From assembly GCA_964360835.1 (NCBI GenBank), contig CAYHYG010000021.1:1-19876 (forward strand): DNA of 19,876 bases. Reading direction: 5' to 3'. Of this stretch, positions 7,858 to 13,726 are shown piece by piece. The stretch comes from CAYHYG01 sp964360835. Lineage in GTDB: Bacteria; Patescibacteriota; Patescibacteriia; UBA1558; 2-01-FULL-52-15. The translations under genes and the position numbers were made by a program. The notes beneath the pieces are model-generated. The model was not told where the DNA came from and ran no database searches. It saw only the letters and a program-made list of their open reading frames with translations. The first letter of the stretch is position 1, and every line of letters begins with the position of its first letter.

Positions 7858-9291
7858 TTACATCAACAAAAAGTAATCTAATGGAACTTTAACTACATTA
7901 GCGTCTTCCAGCAATGAAAGTGAATTTTTACAGATTACCACTCCGTACTTGGCCGATCTGACCTTCTTCATGGTATTTCTGACTTGTGTGCCTAGTTTTT
8001 CGCCCATACCAACTTCAATCGGAATAATATTCTTATCTGCAATAGTAAGAATAAAGTCTGCGCCAGCCTTTGCACTGTCGTAATTCAAGGCACCACGGCT
8101 GTTGGCCACAAATTCACGATATAAAGTCATCGCAACGATATCTTCCATTAGTCTGCCCTTCTGGCCAGCAAAAATCTGCACATTGCCAGCAACCGAGAGA
8201 AAAGCCGAACGCATTGCACTAGACATAAACTGGTAACGCGACGGCTTCCTTACCTTTTTGGAATTAGAACCGTATGGCATAACTCGGATGAGCAACTCAG
8301 CCTGTTCTAATACCTCGAGAATATTGGAGACTGTATTGACGCTTGTTTCAAGGGTGATGGCAAGTTTCTGAATGCTCACCACATCAGATTCGGCTAACAG
8401 AAATAACAGCCTCTTAATATAAATGAGTGTCTTAGTATCGAATCGACCAAGACTTTGAACGTCTTGATTAATTACCTTATCCAATAGCAACGTGATTGTT
8501 TGATACACTCGTGCTTCGTCCTTCATTCGGATGGCAAATGGCAAAGTGCCAATCTTTAAATATTCATCAACATAATGTCGATCTATTGATGACCACGCAC
8601 TCATCACGCTTTGCTCATATTTTTTTAGCTTCTCGTAGGCATCTTTGGCCGAATCAGCAATGAACAGAGCGTCTTTAATATTTTTTTTTAAGTCTTTGAC
8701 TGGAAATTTATCGTCACGGATCATTAAGAATTCAGAGAAGCTGGTTGGGAAGAGTTTCTGAAAAATGGAACGACGGATTACATCCGGATTTGTCTGCAAA
8801 GAAACAGCTGATGAACCACTACACGCGACAAAGACTTTGTTTGACCGATCATATACTGACTTTAATACCGATGCCCATTTAGGATCATATTGTGCTTCGT
8901 CGATAAATATAAAAACCGGCTCAGTAAGTTTTTCAAAGCTTACGCCGATTATCTTTTCGTATGCAGTCAATACATCTCTCAATGAGGAACCAAGAACATT
9001 CACTACTTCATCCAACGAAACATAGAGTATTCTATGTTCACCTACTTCTTGGTGATGATTCAAGAAAAGTTGTGCTAGGATAGTAGTTTTACCGACACCT
9101 CGAAGACCAGGGATAATAATCCAGCGATCCTGAGCGCTTGGAATATGCAAAAAATCCCGAAAGTATTTATCGACCTTGATGTAGATATTTCTTTGCGGGT
9201 ATTTCTTACCCTGCTCGTCCTGGGTGTAGGACTTGAGCCGGAAAGGGGCTTGTACTAGTTGGTTTTGTACGTATTTAAGGATTTCGTCCAT
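7858..9291 (-). CDS. AAA ATPase with C-terminal nuclease-like (DUF4143) region
   Basis: This 477-aa protein has an N-terminal STAND/AAA-type module: Walker A PGLRGVGKTT (residues 61-70), Walker B VFIFIDEAQ (126-134), and a sensor stretch VFVACSGSSAVSL (~150). A winged-helix middle (SVNTVSNILEVLEQAELLIRV) follows. The C-terminus has GADFILT and IIPIEVGMGEK, the D-x(n)-E-x-K-like layout of a PD-(D/E)XK fold. This matches the widespread ATP-binding/DUF4143 proteins, whose function is poorly known; a nucleic-acid-directed or defence role is possible. AAAGGA about 8 nt before ATG serves as ribosome site. A promoter and a palindrome lie directly upstream, and the PLD remnant follows in the same transcript. 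Confidence 0.8.
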   Translation of the reverse strand: MDEILKYVQNQLVQAPFRLKSYTQDEQGKKYPQRNIYIKVDKYFRDFLHIPSAQDRWIIIPGLRGVGKTTILAQLFLNHHQEVGEHRILYVSLDEVVNVLGSSLRDVLTAYEKIIGVSFEKLTEPVFIFIDEAQYDPKWASVLKSVYDRSNKVFVACSGSSAVSLQTNPDVIRRSIFQKLFPTSFSEFLMIRDDKFPVKDLKKNIKDALFIADSAKDAYEKLKKYEQSVMSAWSSIDRHYVDEYLKIGTLPFAIRMKDEARVYQTITLLLDKVINQDVQSLGRFDTKTLIYIKRLLFLLAESDVVSIQKLAITLETSVNTVSNILEVLEQAELLIRVMPYGSNSKKVRKPSRYQFMSSAMRSAFLSVAGNVQIFAGQKGRLMEDIVAMTLYREFVANSRGALNYDSAKAGADFILTIADKNIIPIEVGMGEKLGTQVRNTMKKVRSAKYGVVICKNSLSLLEDANVVKVPLDYFLLM

Positions 9292-9316
9292 ATTTTTGTA
9301 TCCTTTTGGGATGATA

Positions 9317-9334
9317 TAGTAATGTCACTTACTA
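9317..9334. promoter_or_regulatory. Candidate operator at the ATPase start site
   Basis: Palindrome TAGTAA-TGTCAC-TTACTA sits on the predicted transcription start. The half TGTCACTTACTA recurs as a direct copy at 9396-9407, next to a second palindrome TACTAA-A-TTAGTA. Paired sites at and ~70 bp upstream of the start suggest a cooperative repressor. No candidate repressor is encoded beside it. Confidence 0.5.
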
Positions 9335-9362
9335 TACTACTCTACTGATATAGAACCGTCAA
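9334..9362 (-). promoter_or_regulatory. Promoter of the AAA ATPase gene
   Basis: On the minus strand TTGACG (9357-9362), 17 nt, TAGTAT (9334-9339). The predicted start site is near 9327, giving a ~35-nt leader with a recognisable ribosome site, unlike the leaderless housekeeping genes nearby. Confidence 0.65.
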
Positions 9363-9407
9363 GCATCTATTTCTTGAGGTTTATAGGGCTTTTTTGTCAC
9401 TTACTAA

Positions 9408-9658
9408 ATTAGTATCTATAAAAAAGCTATCTCGTTCATTTACGGATAGGCTTTGAAGTGGGGGCATTTAACTGGTAATGTAGTGCTGATTTGCTATGTT
9501 CTTAAAAAATGTTTTAATAAAAATCCTTTTCTGAGCGACCAGAGGGAGCGAAGAAAACTCCATATCCCCCTCTCTAAATAAATAAAAATTTTGTTTTGCA
9601 CCCTTGTTGCCCAGCTGAGCGGGAAACTCCTAAATCCCTAGATAAAAAATGTATTTCC
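9408..9658. other. AT-rich stretch with no gene seen
   Basis: I find no open frame, RNA or clear promoter here. It contains several A/T runs and ends at the structured site that begins near 9659. Confidence 0.5.
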
Positions 9659-9846
9659 GGCTAACTGGCCAGCGTATGCGGTGTTTGGTACTGGTATACT
9701 ATCACGACTGAAAGGAGTGGTACCAGTACCAAATATGGGTGAGACCGCCAATTGAGAATTACCAGACTATACTAGTCTAGGCGACATTATTGAGCAGCTG
9801 GCCAGTTTACTATCCTCGCGGGCGAACCGCATACGCGGTGTTAGGT
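9659..9846 (+). repeat. Structured recombination-like site A
   Basis: The outer CTAAC (9661-9665) pairs with GTTAG (9840-9844). GCGTATGCGG (9672-9681) pairs perfectly with CCGCATACGC (9827-9836). Inside, TTTGGTACTGGTA (9684-9696) pairs perfectly with 9721-9733. A second arm has CGCC/GGCG (9746/9780) closing AGACTA/TAGTCT (9764-9778). AACTGGCCAG (9663) also recurs inverted at 9798. The ends read G-G-C-T-A-A-C and GTTAGGT, near the RYYYAAC and GTTRRRY cores of integron attC sites, though at ~188 bp it is longer than usual. It is closely related to the site at 11765-11963. Confidence 0.7.
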
Positions 9847-10246
9847 GATGTAAATTTTAGACCCTTACTTTATATCCAAAGTCGTGCAAAAACCGGGAAC
9901 TGGGGTTAGGTTTAGACCGCATAGACCAGGGCAGTCGGAGTCGAAATTACAACGTTTAATTAAACACTTATTATTTTCACAAGGGAAAGGCCCACAATCT
10001 TGGTTACTTTGGCAGTCGGCATTGACATACCTTAAACACTCCTGTCGGAATAATTCTCCTCCGGTATCGTTAGAATAGTTGGATAGATGCTGACAATAGG
10101 CTTCGGGATAAAGAGGGTTTAAGGGAATTTGCCTTTCCCGCCATTGATCATAGAGGCGCCAGCTTATTAAACCAATTGCAATTAGGACAATAGCTCCTAA
10201 TAGTATATTTTTGTTCATATAGCAGTCTAAAATTTATTTCACCTAA
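9841..10246. mobile_element. IR-bounded gene unit 1 (Cys-rich protein cargo)
   Basis: The left end begins TTAGGTGA (9841-9848) and the right end is TCACCTAA (10239-10246). After 2 mismatched nt, 12 more bases (TAAATTTTAGAC) also pair, so 20 of 22 terminal bases are complementary. The single gene 9865-10218 fills the unit. In an integron cassette the right-hand R'' box complements the cassette's own left end; that is what is seen here, with longer arms. The next structured site starts immediately at the right end. Confidence 0.65.
9865..10218 (-). CDS. Membrane-anchored cysteine-rich secreted protein
   Basis: This 117-aa protein has no family I can name. An N-terminal helix (residues ~4-20, LLGAIVLIAIGLISW) anchors it, with charged RLYDQWRER after it, and the remainder is probably extracytoplasmic. 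It contains ten Cys, mostly in the C-terminal half in a C-x4-DCGPFPC-x4-KC-x3-RC-x4-DCPGLCG-x8-GFC arrangement, suggesting several disulfides and possibly two related knot-like repeats. The gene occupies nearly the whole IR-bounded unit. The right terminal repeat lies just upstream of its start and would be transcribed or serve as the promoter region. No good ribosome site is visible. Confidence 0.7.
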   Translation of the reverse strand: MNKNILLGAIVLIAIGLISWRLYDQWRERQIPLNPLYPEAYCQHLSNYSNDTGGELFRQECLRYVNADCQSNQDCGPFPCENNKCLIKRCNFDSDCPGLCGLNLTPVPGFCTTLDIK

Positions 10247-11346
10247 CAGAACAGGATATCCGACGTCCCGAACCTACGAGCATGATACAATATTTGGCTC
10301 TTTAGAGCCAACATCATGCGAGAAGGTGAGGGATGTAGATGAGCGAGCGACTACTCACTAATATTAGGTATTTTAGAACGAGGGATCTTCCTGACCTGCT
10401 CTTTGAAAGCGAATATGATAGAATATAAAATATGAATAACGAGTTTGAAAAATTTGATGCCCCACCTTCAGAGGAGAAAGAAGAACGAATCCCTGCACCA
10501 GAGCCAGCAGGCAAAAAGGAGACAGGAGCGGAACATATGCTTGAGCTTAGTCGAAAGATAGTTGAGGAGGCGAGTATGATGGAGGTAGGAGAAGAAGATA
10601 GGGACAAGGAGGGGAATCTACTTGTTTATCCTGAAGGGCCAATTTCAAATCTTGGCAGAGAGAGTGAATTATATTGGAAAATTGCCCGAACGAAAACATT
10701 TAAGGATTTTTTTGGAGATTGGCAGAAAAGTCCGAGCTCCTCAGGTACAAGTAAGATAGTTGATAAAAATGGTGAGCCTCTGGTAGTATTTCGAGGGCTT
10801 AGTGAGGCTATTTCTCCAGAGGATTTCTATAATAAAGATTTTTATCAGAACCGCGTTACAGGAAGCGATAAGGGTGTTCATGTTTCGCCATCGCATGAGG
10901 TAGTTTCGGAGGAATATGCTAGAGGAGGAGGAATGTATAAATTATTTGTTAATGCAAGAACGCCGGCCGCAAAGGAAAGCGTGCGAAGGGGCCTTGAAGA
11001 AATGATGGATGAAATTTTGCATATTCCAAGAAAGTACTTTAAAATCCCAAAACTCTCTATACGTTTCTATGATTGTGTATTGGGGCTAAACAGAAATGTT
11101 ATGGTCGGCGATAAGAGTGTCAGCTCAAGCAGTAAAGAACTTGAGGATCTGTATGAACTTGTTGTGCGTGATCCTGATCAAATTTTTATTCTTCCTGATA
11201 ACCCTCGAGAGCAGGTAGACTAATCATAGCAGGTGTCAGCTATATTATTCAGCGCTAAATTTTTAGAATCAGCTTGAAGATCCTCTTTCATATAGCTTAA
11301 CAGATTATTTTACGGTCGCTCGCGAATCGGATATCCGTTGTTGTAC
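10241..11346 (+). mobile_element. Structured site C with a gene nested in its loop
   Basis: The site opens ACCTAAC (10241-10247) and closes at GTTGTAC (11340-11346). GGATATCCG (10254-10262) pairs with CGGATATCC (11328-11336). A self-contained hairpin follows: CGTCCC/GGGATG (10264/10330), ACCT/AGGT, GCATGAT/ATCATGC and TTGGCTC/GAGCCAA. Further concentric arms are GCGAGCGAC (10343-10351)/GTCGCTCGC (11315-11323), GGATCTTC (10383-10390)/GAAGATCC (11276-11283), and ACCTGCT (10394-10400)/AGCAGGT (11228-11234). The ART gene lies innermost. The right flank aligns with sites A and B in the order CGAA-C/T-CG-nATAnnCG-n-TGTT, so this is the same site type with an ~0.9-kb gene in the second arm. Confidence 0.65.
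10432..11223 (+). CDS. ART-PolyVal-like ADP-ribosyltransferase domain protein
   Basis: This 263-aa protein has an acidic, low-complexity N-terminus (residues 1-70). Then comes a region with FKDFFGDWQ (~92-100), SKIVDKNGEPLVVFRGL (~110-126), GVHVSP (~150) and EEYARGGGMYKLFVNARTP (~160-178). The order F-x-x-FFGDW, then K-V-V-D-x-NGEPLVV-[YF]-[HR]-G, then F/G-x-[FH]-x-[ST], matches the ADP-ribosyltransferase fold of phage polyvalent proteins and related toxins. Here the usual H of the YHGT motif is R (FRGL), as in R-S-E type ARTs. It may be a toxin or phage-derived effector; no antitoxin is adjacent. The gene lies inside four concentric inverted repeats. A weak promoter (CTGACC-N17-TATGAT, 10391-10419) puts the start site close to the ATG. 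Confidence 0.65.
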   Translation: MNNEFEKFDAPPSEEKEERIPAPEPAGKKETGAEHMLELSRKIVEEASMMEVGEEDRDKEGNLLVYPEGPISNLGRESELYWKIARTKTFKDFFGDWQKSPSSSGTSKIVDKNGEPLVVFRGLSEAISPEDFYNKDFYQNRVTGSDKGVHVSPSHEVVSEEYARGGGMYKLFVNARTPAAKESVRRGLEEMMDEILHIPRKYFKIPKLSIRFYDCVLGLNRNVMVGDKSVSSSSKELEDLYELVVRDPDQIFILPDNPREQVD

Positions 11347-11595
11347 GATGGAGCGGACTTTTACTTTGTTTTTCGTGTTAGACGGTATAAAGCGTAACCG
11401 ATCCCGAAAAGAATGGCTAGGACCAGTATAACGGCGATGACTTTATTAAATTGAGTTACCTGCCAACTATCGGTGCAGAACCAAGCGTCAAGCTTATTTT
11501 TTGCAAAGTTAAGACAATCTTCTCTAACTGTAAGTTCATCCTCAATTCTTCCCATAGTAATTCAATATAGATTAAAAGTCCCCTCTTTCGTACAA
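11341..11595. mobile_element. IR-bounded gene unit 2 (64-aa membrane protein cargo)
   Basis: The left end TTGTACGA (11341-11348) and right end TCGTACAA (11588-11595) are perfectly complementary. After 2 mismatched nt the arms continue GAG-n-GGACTTTTA, so 20 of 23 bases pair. Arm sequence differs from units 1 and 3 but the 8 + 2 + 10-13 layout is the same. The one small gene fills the 255-bp unit. Confidence 0.65.
11361..11555 (-). CDS. Small C-terminally anchored membrane protein
   Basis: This 64-aa protein is not a family I recognise. The first ~38 residues are soluble (MGRIEDELTVREDCLNFAKN..., two Cys). One transmembrane helix follows (VIAVILVLAILFGIGYALYRL, ~40-59), ending in a positive RKTK tail, so the N-terminus may be outside. 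A TATATT box ends 8 nt before the ATG. The gene occupies nearly all of its IR-bounded unit, which is the best argument that so short an ORF is real. Confidence 0.5.
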   Translation of the reverse strand: MGRIEDELTVREDCLNFAKNKLDAWFCTDSWQVTQFNKVIAVILVLAILFGIGYALYRLTRKTK

Positions 11596-11764
11596 ATGCG
11601 CCGGGTGATCCGAAGTGACCGGAGGAGACCGCTTGCGGGATACGACGGGCATTTTGGATACCTGCTGTTATGCGATGTCGACCGAGCTCCGCGAGGAAGA
11701 CGAGCAGAACGGCAGGGGTACCCGGCGCATTTATGCCGAGAGGAGCGAAGCGATGTCGGCATAA
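11594..11764 (+). repeat. 171-bp perfect direct repeat, copy 1
   Basis: Identical base for base to 12422-12592. It is internally structured: AAATGCGCCGGGT (11594-11606) pairs perfectly with 11720-11732, CTGCT/AGCAG forms an inner arm, and a second hairpin TTATGCCGA (11731-11739)/TCGGCATAA (11756-11764) closes it. It is visibly more G+C-rich than its surroundings. It starts directly at the right end of unit 2 and abuts site B at its own right end. Confidence 0.85.
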
Positions 11765-11963
11765 TGGCCAGCGTATGCGACGTCCCGACCGAGCGGCGTG
11801 GTATAATCATACGCCTCTGGCGTATCACCACGCAAGCGAGTGGAGGGATGTAGGATAGACCGCCATATTAGAATACTCGAATACATTAGACTAGCCGGCG
11901 GCTTTTTGAGAAGCTAGCTAGTTTATCTAGTCTCGCGGTCGAACCGCATACGCGGTGTTAGGT
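11765..11963 (+). repeat. Structured recombination-like site B
   Basis: Homologue of site A. It begins TGGCCAGCGTATGCG (11765-11779). GCGTATGCG pairs with CGCATACGC (11945-11953). Arm 1: CGTCCC/GGGATG (11781/11845) enclosing GCGTGGT/ACCACGC and ATACGCC/GGCGTAT. Arm 2: GACCGC (11858-11863)/GCGGTC (11935-11940) enclosing AGACTAG/CTAGTCT (11888/11927). It ends GTTAGGT (11957-11963). Compared with sites A and C, most stem sequences differ while pairing is kept, which is covariation evidence for a folded single strand. Confidence 0.7.
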
Positions 11964-11983
11964 GCTGTGAGGGCTCGATATTA

Positions 11984-12012
11984 TTGACATATAGGCAGTC
12001 TTTTGATATAGT
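11984..12012 (+). promoter_or_regulatory. Promoter of the 85-aa cargo gene
   Basis: TTGACA (11984-11989), 17 nt, TATAGT (12007-12012), five of six -10 bases. It starts within 30 nt of the unit's left end. Predicted leader ~44 nt. Confidence 0.75.
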
Positions 12013-12062
12013 ATGCAATTACGATAATCGTGTCGTATATTGTTCAACATCAGGAGGGGAAT

Positions 12063-12320
12063 ATGGCAAAGGCTTCTGTGGTACTCATGTGGCCGTCAGG
12101 TTCGGATACGCTCACACGGGAAATGGAGCTACCGTTCGTGTTTACAGAAATGCAGCTCGAGCTTCAGGTCGGAGGTGGGCCTGTGGAGCTGAAAGTTATC
12201 GGCGGTAGGTGGCATGAAGGCAGCGGTGTTATGATTGTCGACGTCGTGCTTCTTCGCGACTTTGATGAGAAAGAATACCGTCCTTACTTCGCAGCGGCCA
12301 CTGAGTGGAAGAAGGATTAA
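12063..12320 (+). CDS. Orphan 85-aa cargo protein
   Basis: I do not recognise this protein. The start is set by a strong ribosome site, AGGAGG, 5 nt before ATG (12063), not by the longer in-frame ORF from 12030. The sequence is mixed hydrophobic beta-like (ASVVLMWPSG, LPFVFTEMQLELQVG, MIVDVVLLRDF) with an acidic turn DEKEY and no signal peptide or membrane helix, so a small cytoplasmic beta-rich fold is likely. Its G+C-rich codons and strong Shine-Dalgarno differ from neighbouring core genes, which points to transfer from another genome. Promoter, gene and terminator all lie within one IR-bounded unit. Confidence 0.7.
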   Translation: MAKASVVLMWPSGSDTLTREMELPFVFTEMQLELQVGGGPVELKVIGGRWHEGSGVMIVDVVLLRDFDEKEYRPYFAAATEWKKD

Positions 12321-12346
12321 CACTCGCCCAACTGTCAGAAATGACG

Positions 12347-12393
12347 AAGAGCGTCAATGCATACAATATGCCTGACGCTCTTTTCAATTTTTT
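12347..12393 (+). terminator. Rho-independent terminator of the 85-aa gene
   Basis: Near-perfect hairpin AAGAGCGTCA (12347-12356)/TGACGCTCTT (12373-12382) with inner GCATA/TATGC and loop CAA, followed by a T-rich tail (TTCAATTTTTT). Confidence 0.9.
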
Positions 12394-12421
12394 ATATGTG
12401 ACACGAGCCCACATGGCATCT

Positions 12422-12592
12422 AAATGCGCCGGGTGATCCGAAGTGACCGGAGGAGACCGCTTGCGGGATACGACGGGCATTTTGGATACCTGCTGTTATG
12501 CGATGTCGACCGAGCTCCGCGAGGAAGACGAGCAGAACGGCAGGGGTACCCGGCGCATTTATGCCGAGAGGAGCGAAGCGATGTCGGCATAA
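12422..12592 (+). repeat. 171-bp perfect direct repeat, copy 2
   Basis: Exact copy of 11594-11764, offset 828 bp, so the two repeats bracket site B plus unit 3. Identity over 171 bp next to strongly diverged sites implies recent duplication, or recombination that moved unit 3. The repeat ends 2 nt before the inverted repeat that begins at 12595 upstream of the recombinase. Confidence 0.85.
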
Positions 12593-12594
12593 CA

Positions 12595-12756
12595 GTGGGT
12601 TGGCGAACCTATTGACATCCTAGCTAGAGTTAGCCAAAATGTAAAGGTGAATAATTAATCAGAACAATCTATGAATGCTTCAAATCAACAGGGAATTGAG
12701 CCTGTTTTTAATTTATCCGCAGACCAAGCGATTCCACAGGGATTTCGCCAACCCAC
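12595..12756. other. 13-bp inverted repeat spanning the recombinase promoter (possible attI-like site)
   Basis: GTGGGTTGGCGAA (12595-12607) is the exact complement of 12744-12756, which lies in the recombinase's codons ~25-29. The left arm contains GTTGGCG, similar in form to the GTT cores that end sites A, B and C, and lies where the third unit's site should finish. The promoter TTGACA (12612-12617)-N17-CAAAAT (12635-12640) lies between the arms. It could be an attachment site, an operator for autoregulation, or both. Confidence 0.45.
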
Positions 12757-13582
12757 GCCAGCGAGCGACATTTTACCGTCACTTGAGACTTTGGCCCGGG
12801 AGCTGGCTATTAGAGGATTTTCCCGTCGTACTATTAAAGCCTACCTAGGTCACAATAGACAGTTTCTACAATGGCTTCGCCACTCTGCCCGTGAAGTCAC
12901 GACTGATGATGTCAAAAATTTCTTATTGTACCTACGATCCAATGGTTACACCAACACCTCGCTTAACTCGGTGATTTCTAGCTTAAAGTTTTATTATGGA
13001 GATGTGCTCAAGCGTAAGTTATTTTATTCGATCGCCAGACCAAAAAAGGAGAAGTATTTGCCAACGGTCTTGTCACGAGAGGAGATTCAACAGCTTCTCG
13101 ATCATACTGCCAATCAGAAACATCGTTTGCTATTGGCCTTGGCTTATGGTTCGGGATTGCGGGTTAGTGAAGTCGTAGCCTTGAAAGTCCGGGACCTTGA
13201 TTTTAGTAATCAGATAATTCTAGTACAGCAGGCCAAAGGCAACAAAGACCGCCTGACATTGTTTCCCGCCTCATTATTTGATCAGTTACAGCAGTTTACA
13301 GCGGGAAGGGCGGGAACTGAATATTTATTTAGAAGTGAACAGGGAGGCTCCTTGACTACGCGTACTGCGCAAAAGATATTTGAGCAAGCTTTGCAACGCG
13401 CTGATCAAAAAAAAGAAGCAACTTTCCATTCGTTGCGTCATAGTTTTGCCACTCATTTGCTGGAGCAAGGCACTGATATGCGCTATGTCCAGGAATTACT
13501 AGGTCATCAGGATGTGCGGACCACACAGCGGTATACGCATGTTACTTCCACGCGGTTGAGAAACATTCAAAGTCCGCTATAA
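12671..13582 (+). CDS. Tyrosine recombinase, XerC/D-like
   Basis: The 303-aa enzyme cuts and rejoins DNA through a 3'-phosphotyrosine. Residues 1-35 are a disordered extension; 36-120 form the SAM-like core-binding domain (LARELAIRGFSRRTIKAYLGHNRQFLQWL). The catalytic set is complete: Arg164 (GSGLRVSE), Lys192 (KGNKDR), His253 and Arg256 (HSLRHSFATHLL), His279 (LLGHQDVRTT) and Tyr288 (QRYTHV). The tail TRLRNIQSPL resembles Xer and integron integrases, but the extra helix domain that defines IntI near the third conserved patch is absent. It sits between the cassette-like units and tRNA-Pro, 14 bp from the latter. It could be the housekeeping Xer enzyme or the recombinase serving the adjacent sites; no dif site was recognised. 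Confidence 0.9.
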   Translation: MNASNQQGIEPVFNLSADQAIPQGFRQPTPASDILPSLETLARELAIRGFSRRTIKAYLGHNRQFLQWLRHSAREVTTDDVKNFLLYLRSNGYTNTSLNSVISSLKFYYGDVLKRKLFYSIARPKKEKYLPTVLSREEIQQLLDHTANQKHRLLLALAYGSGLRVSEVVALKVRDLDFSNQIILVQQAKGNKDRLTLFPASLFDQLQQFTAGRAGTEYLFRSEQGGSLTTRTAQKIFEQALQRADQKKEATFHSLRHSFATHLLEQGTDMRYVQELLGHQDVRTTQRYTHVTSTRLRNIQSPL

Positions 13583-13596
13583 GATTGCCAATCATG

Positions 13597-13672
13597 TGGT
13601 CGGGGCGGCGGGACTCGAACCCACGGCCTCATGAACCCGAATCATGCGCGCTACCAACTGCGCCACGCCCCG
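13597..13672 (-). tRNA. tRNA-Pro (anticodon CGG)
   Basis: Full cloverleaf on the minus strand: acceptor CGGGGCG/CGCCCCG, D-arm GCGCAGTTGGTAGCGC, anticodon arm CATGA-TTCGGGT-TCATG, T-arm GTGGG-TTCGAGT-CCCGC, then A and an encoded CCA (13597-13599). It follows the recombinase by 14 bp on the opposite strand, a common attachment-site setting for tyrosine recombinases, although no duplicated tRNA 3' end was found in the window. Confidence 0.95.
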
Positions 13673-13726
13673 TTCAGATGATTATCAAATACGTCTTAAA
13701 AAGAATATCCCTTGACGTTGTATAGC

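Larger units (their letters stand above)
11958..12423. mobile_element. IR-bounded gene unit 3 (85-aa orphan cargo)
   Basis: The left end TTAGGTGC (11958-11965) pairs with GCATCTAA (12416-12423) with one G-T. After a 2-nt mismatch, TGAGGGCTCG pairs with its counterpart with one mismatch. The unit carries its own promoter, ribosome site, gene and terminator, so its cargo does not depend on an outside promoter. The second 171-bp repeat starts at its right end. Confidence 0.6.

Noticed and set aside
11596..11853. ORFs through the 171-bp repeat (also 12424-12615) giving near-identical Arg-rich peptides
   Set aside because: They arise only because the structured repeat is present twice; there is no ribosome site, and the DNA is explained by paired stems.
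9659..11968. Group II or group I introns as explanation of the structured sites
   Set aside because: No domain V-like hairpin, reverse transcriptase or recognisable group I core was found, and sites A and B are too short.
9841..12423. Ordinary IS or MITE ends
   Set aside because: Terminal arms differ between units, there is no transposase, and no target-site duplication was seen.
9300..12600. CRISPR array
   Set aside because: No short direct repeats with regular spacers; the repeats are palindromic and irregularly spaced.
7330..12605. A classical integron
   Set aside because: The recombinase lacks the IntI-specific domain, the sites are longer than usual attC, site C contains a gene, and cargo orientation is mixed. 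Only the end logic matches, so it is reported as integron-like.
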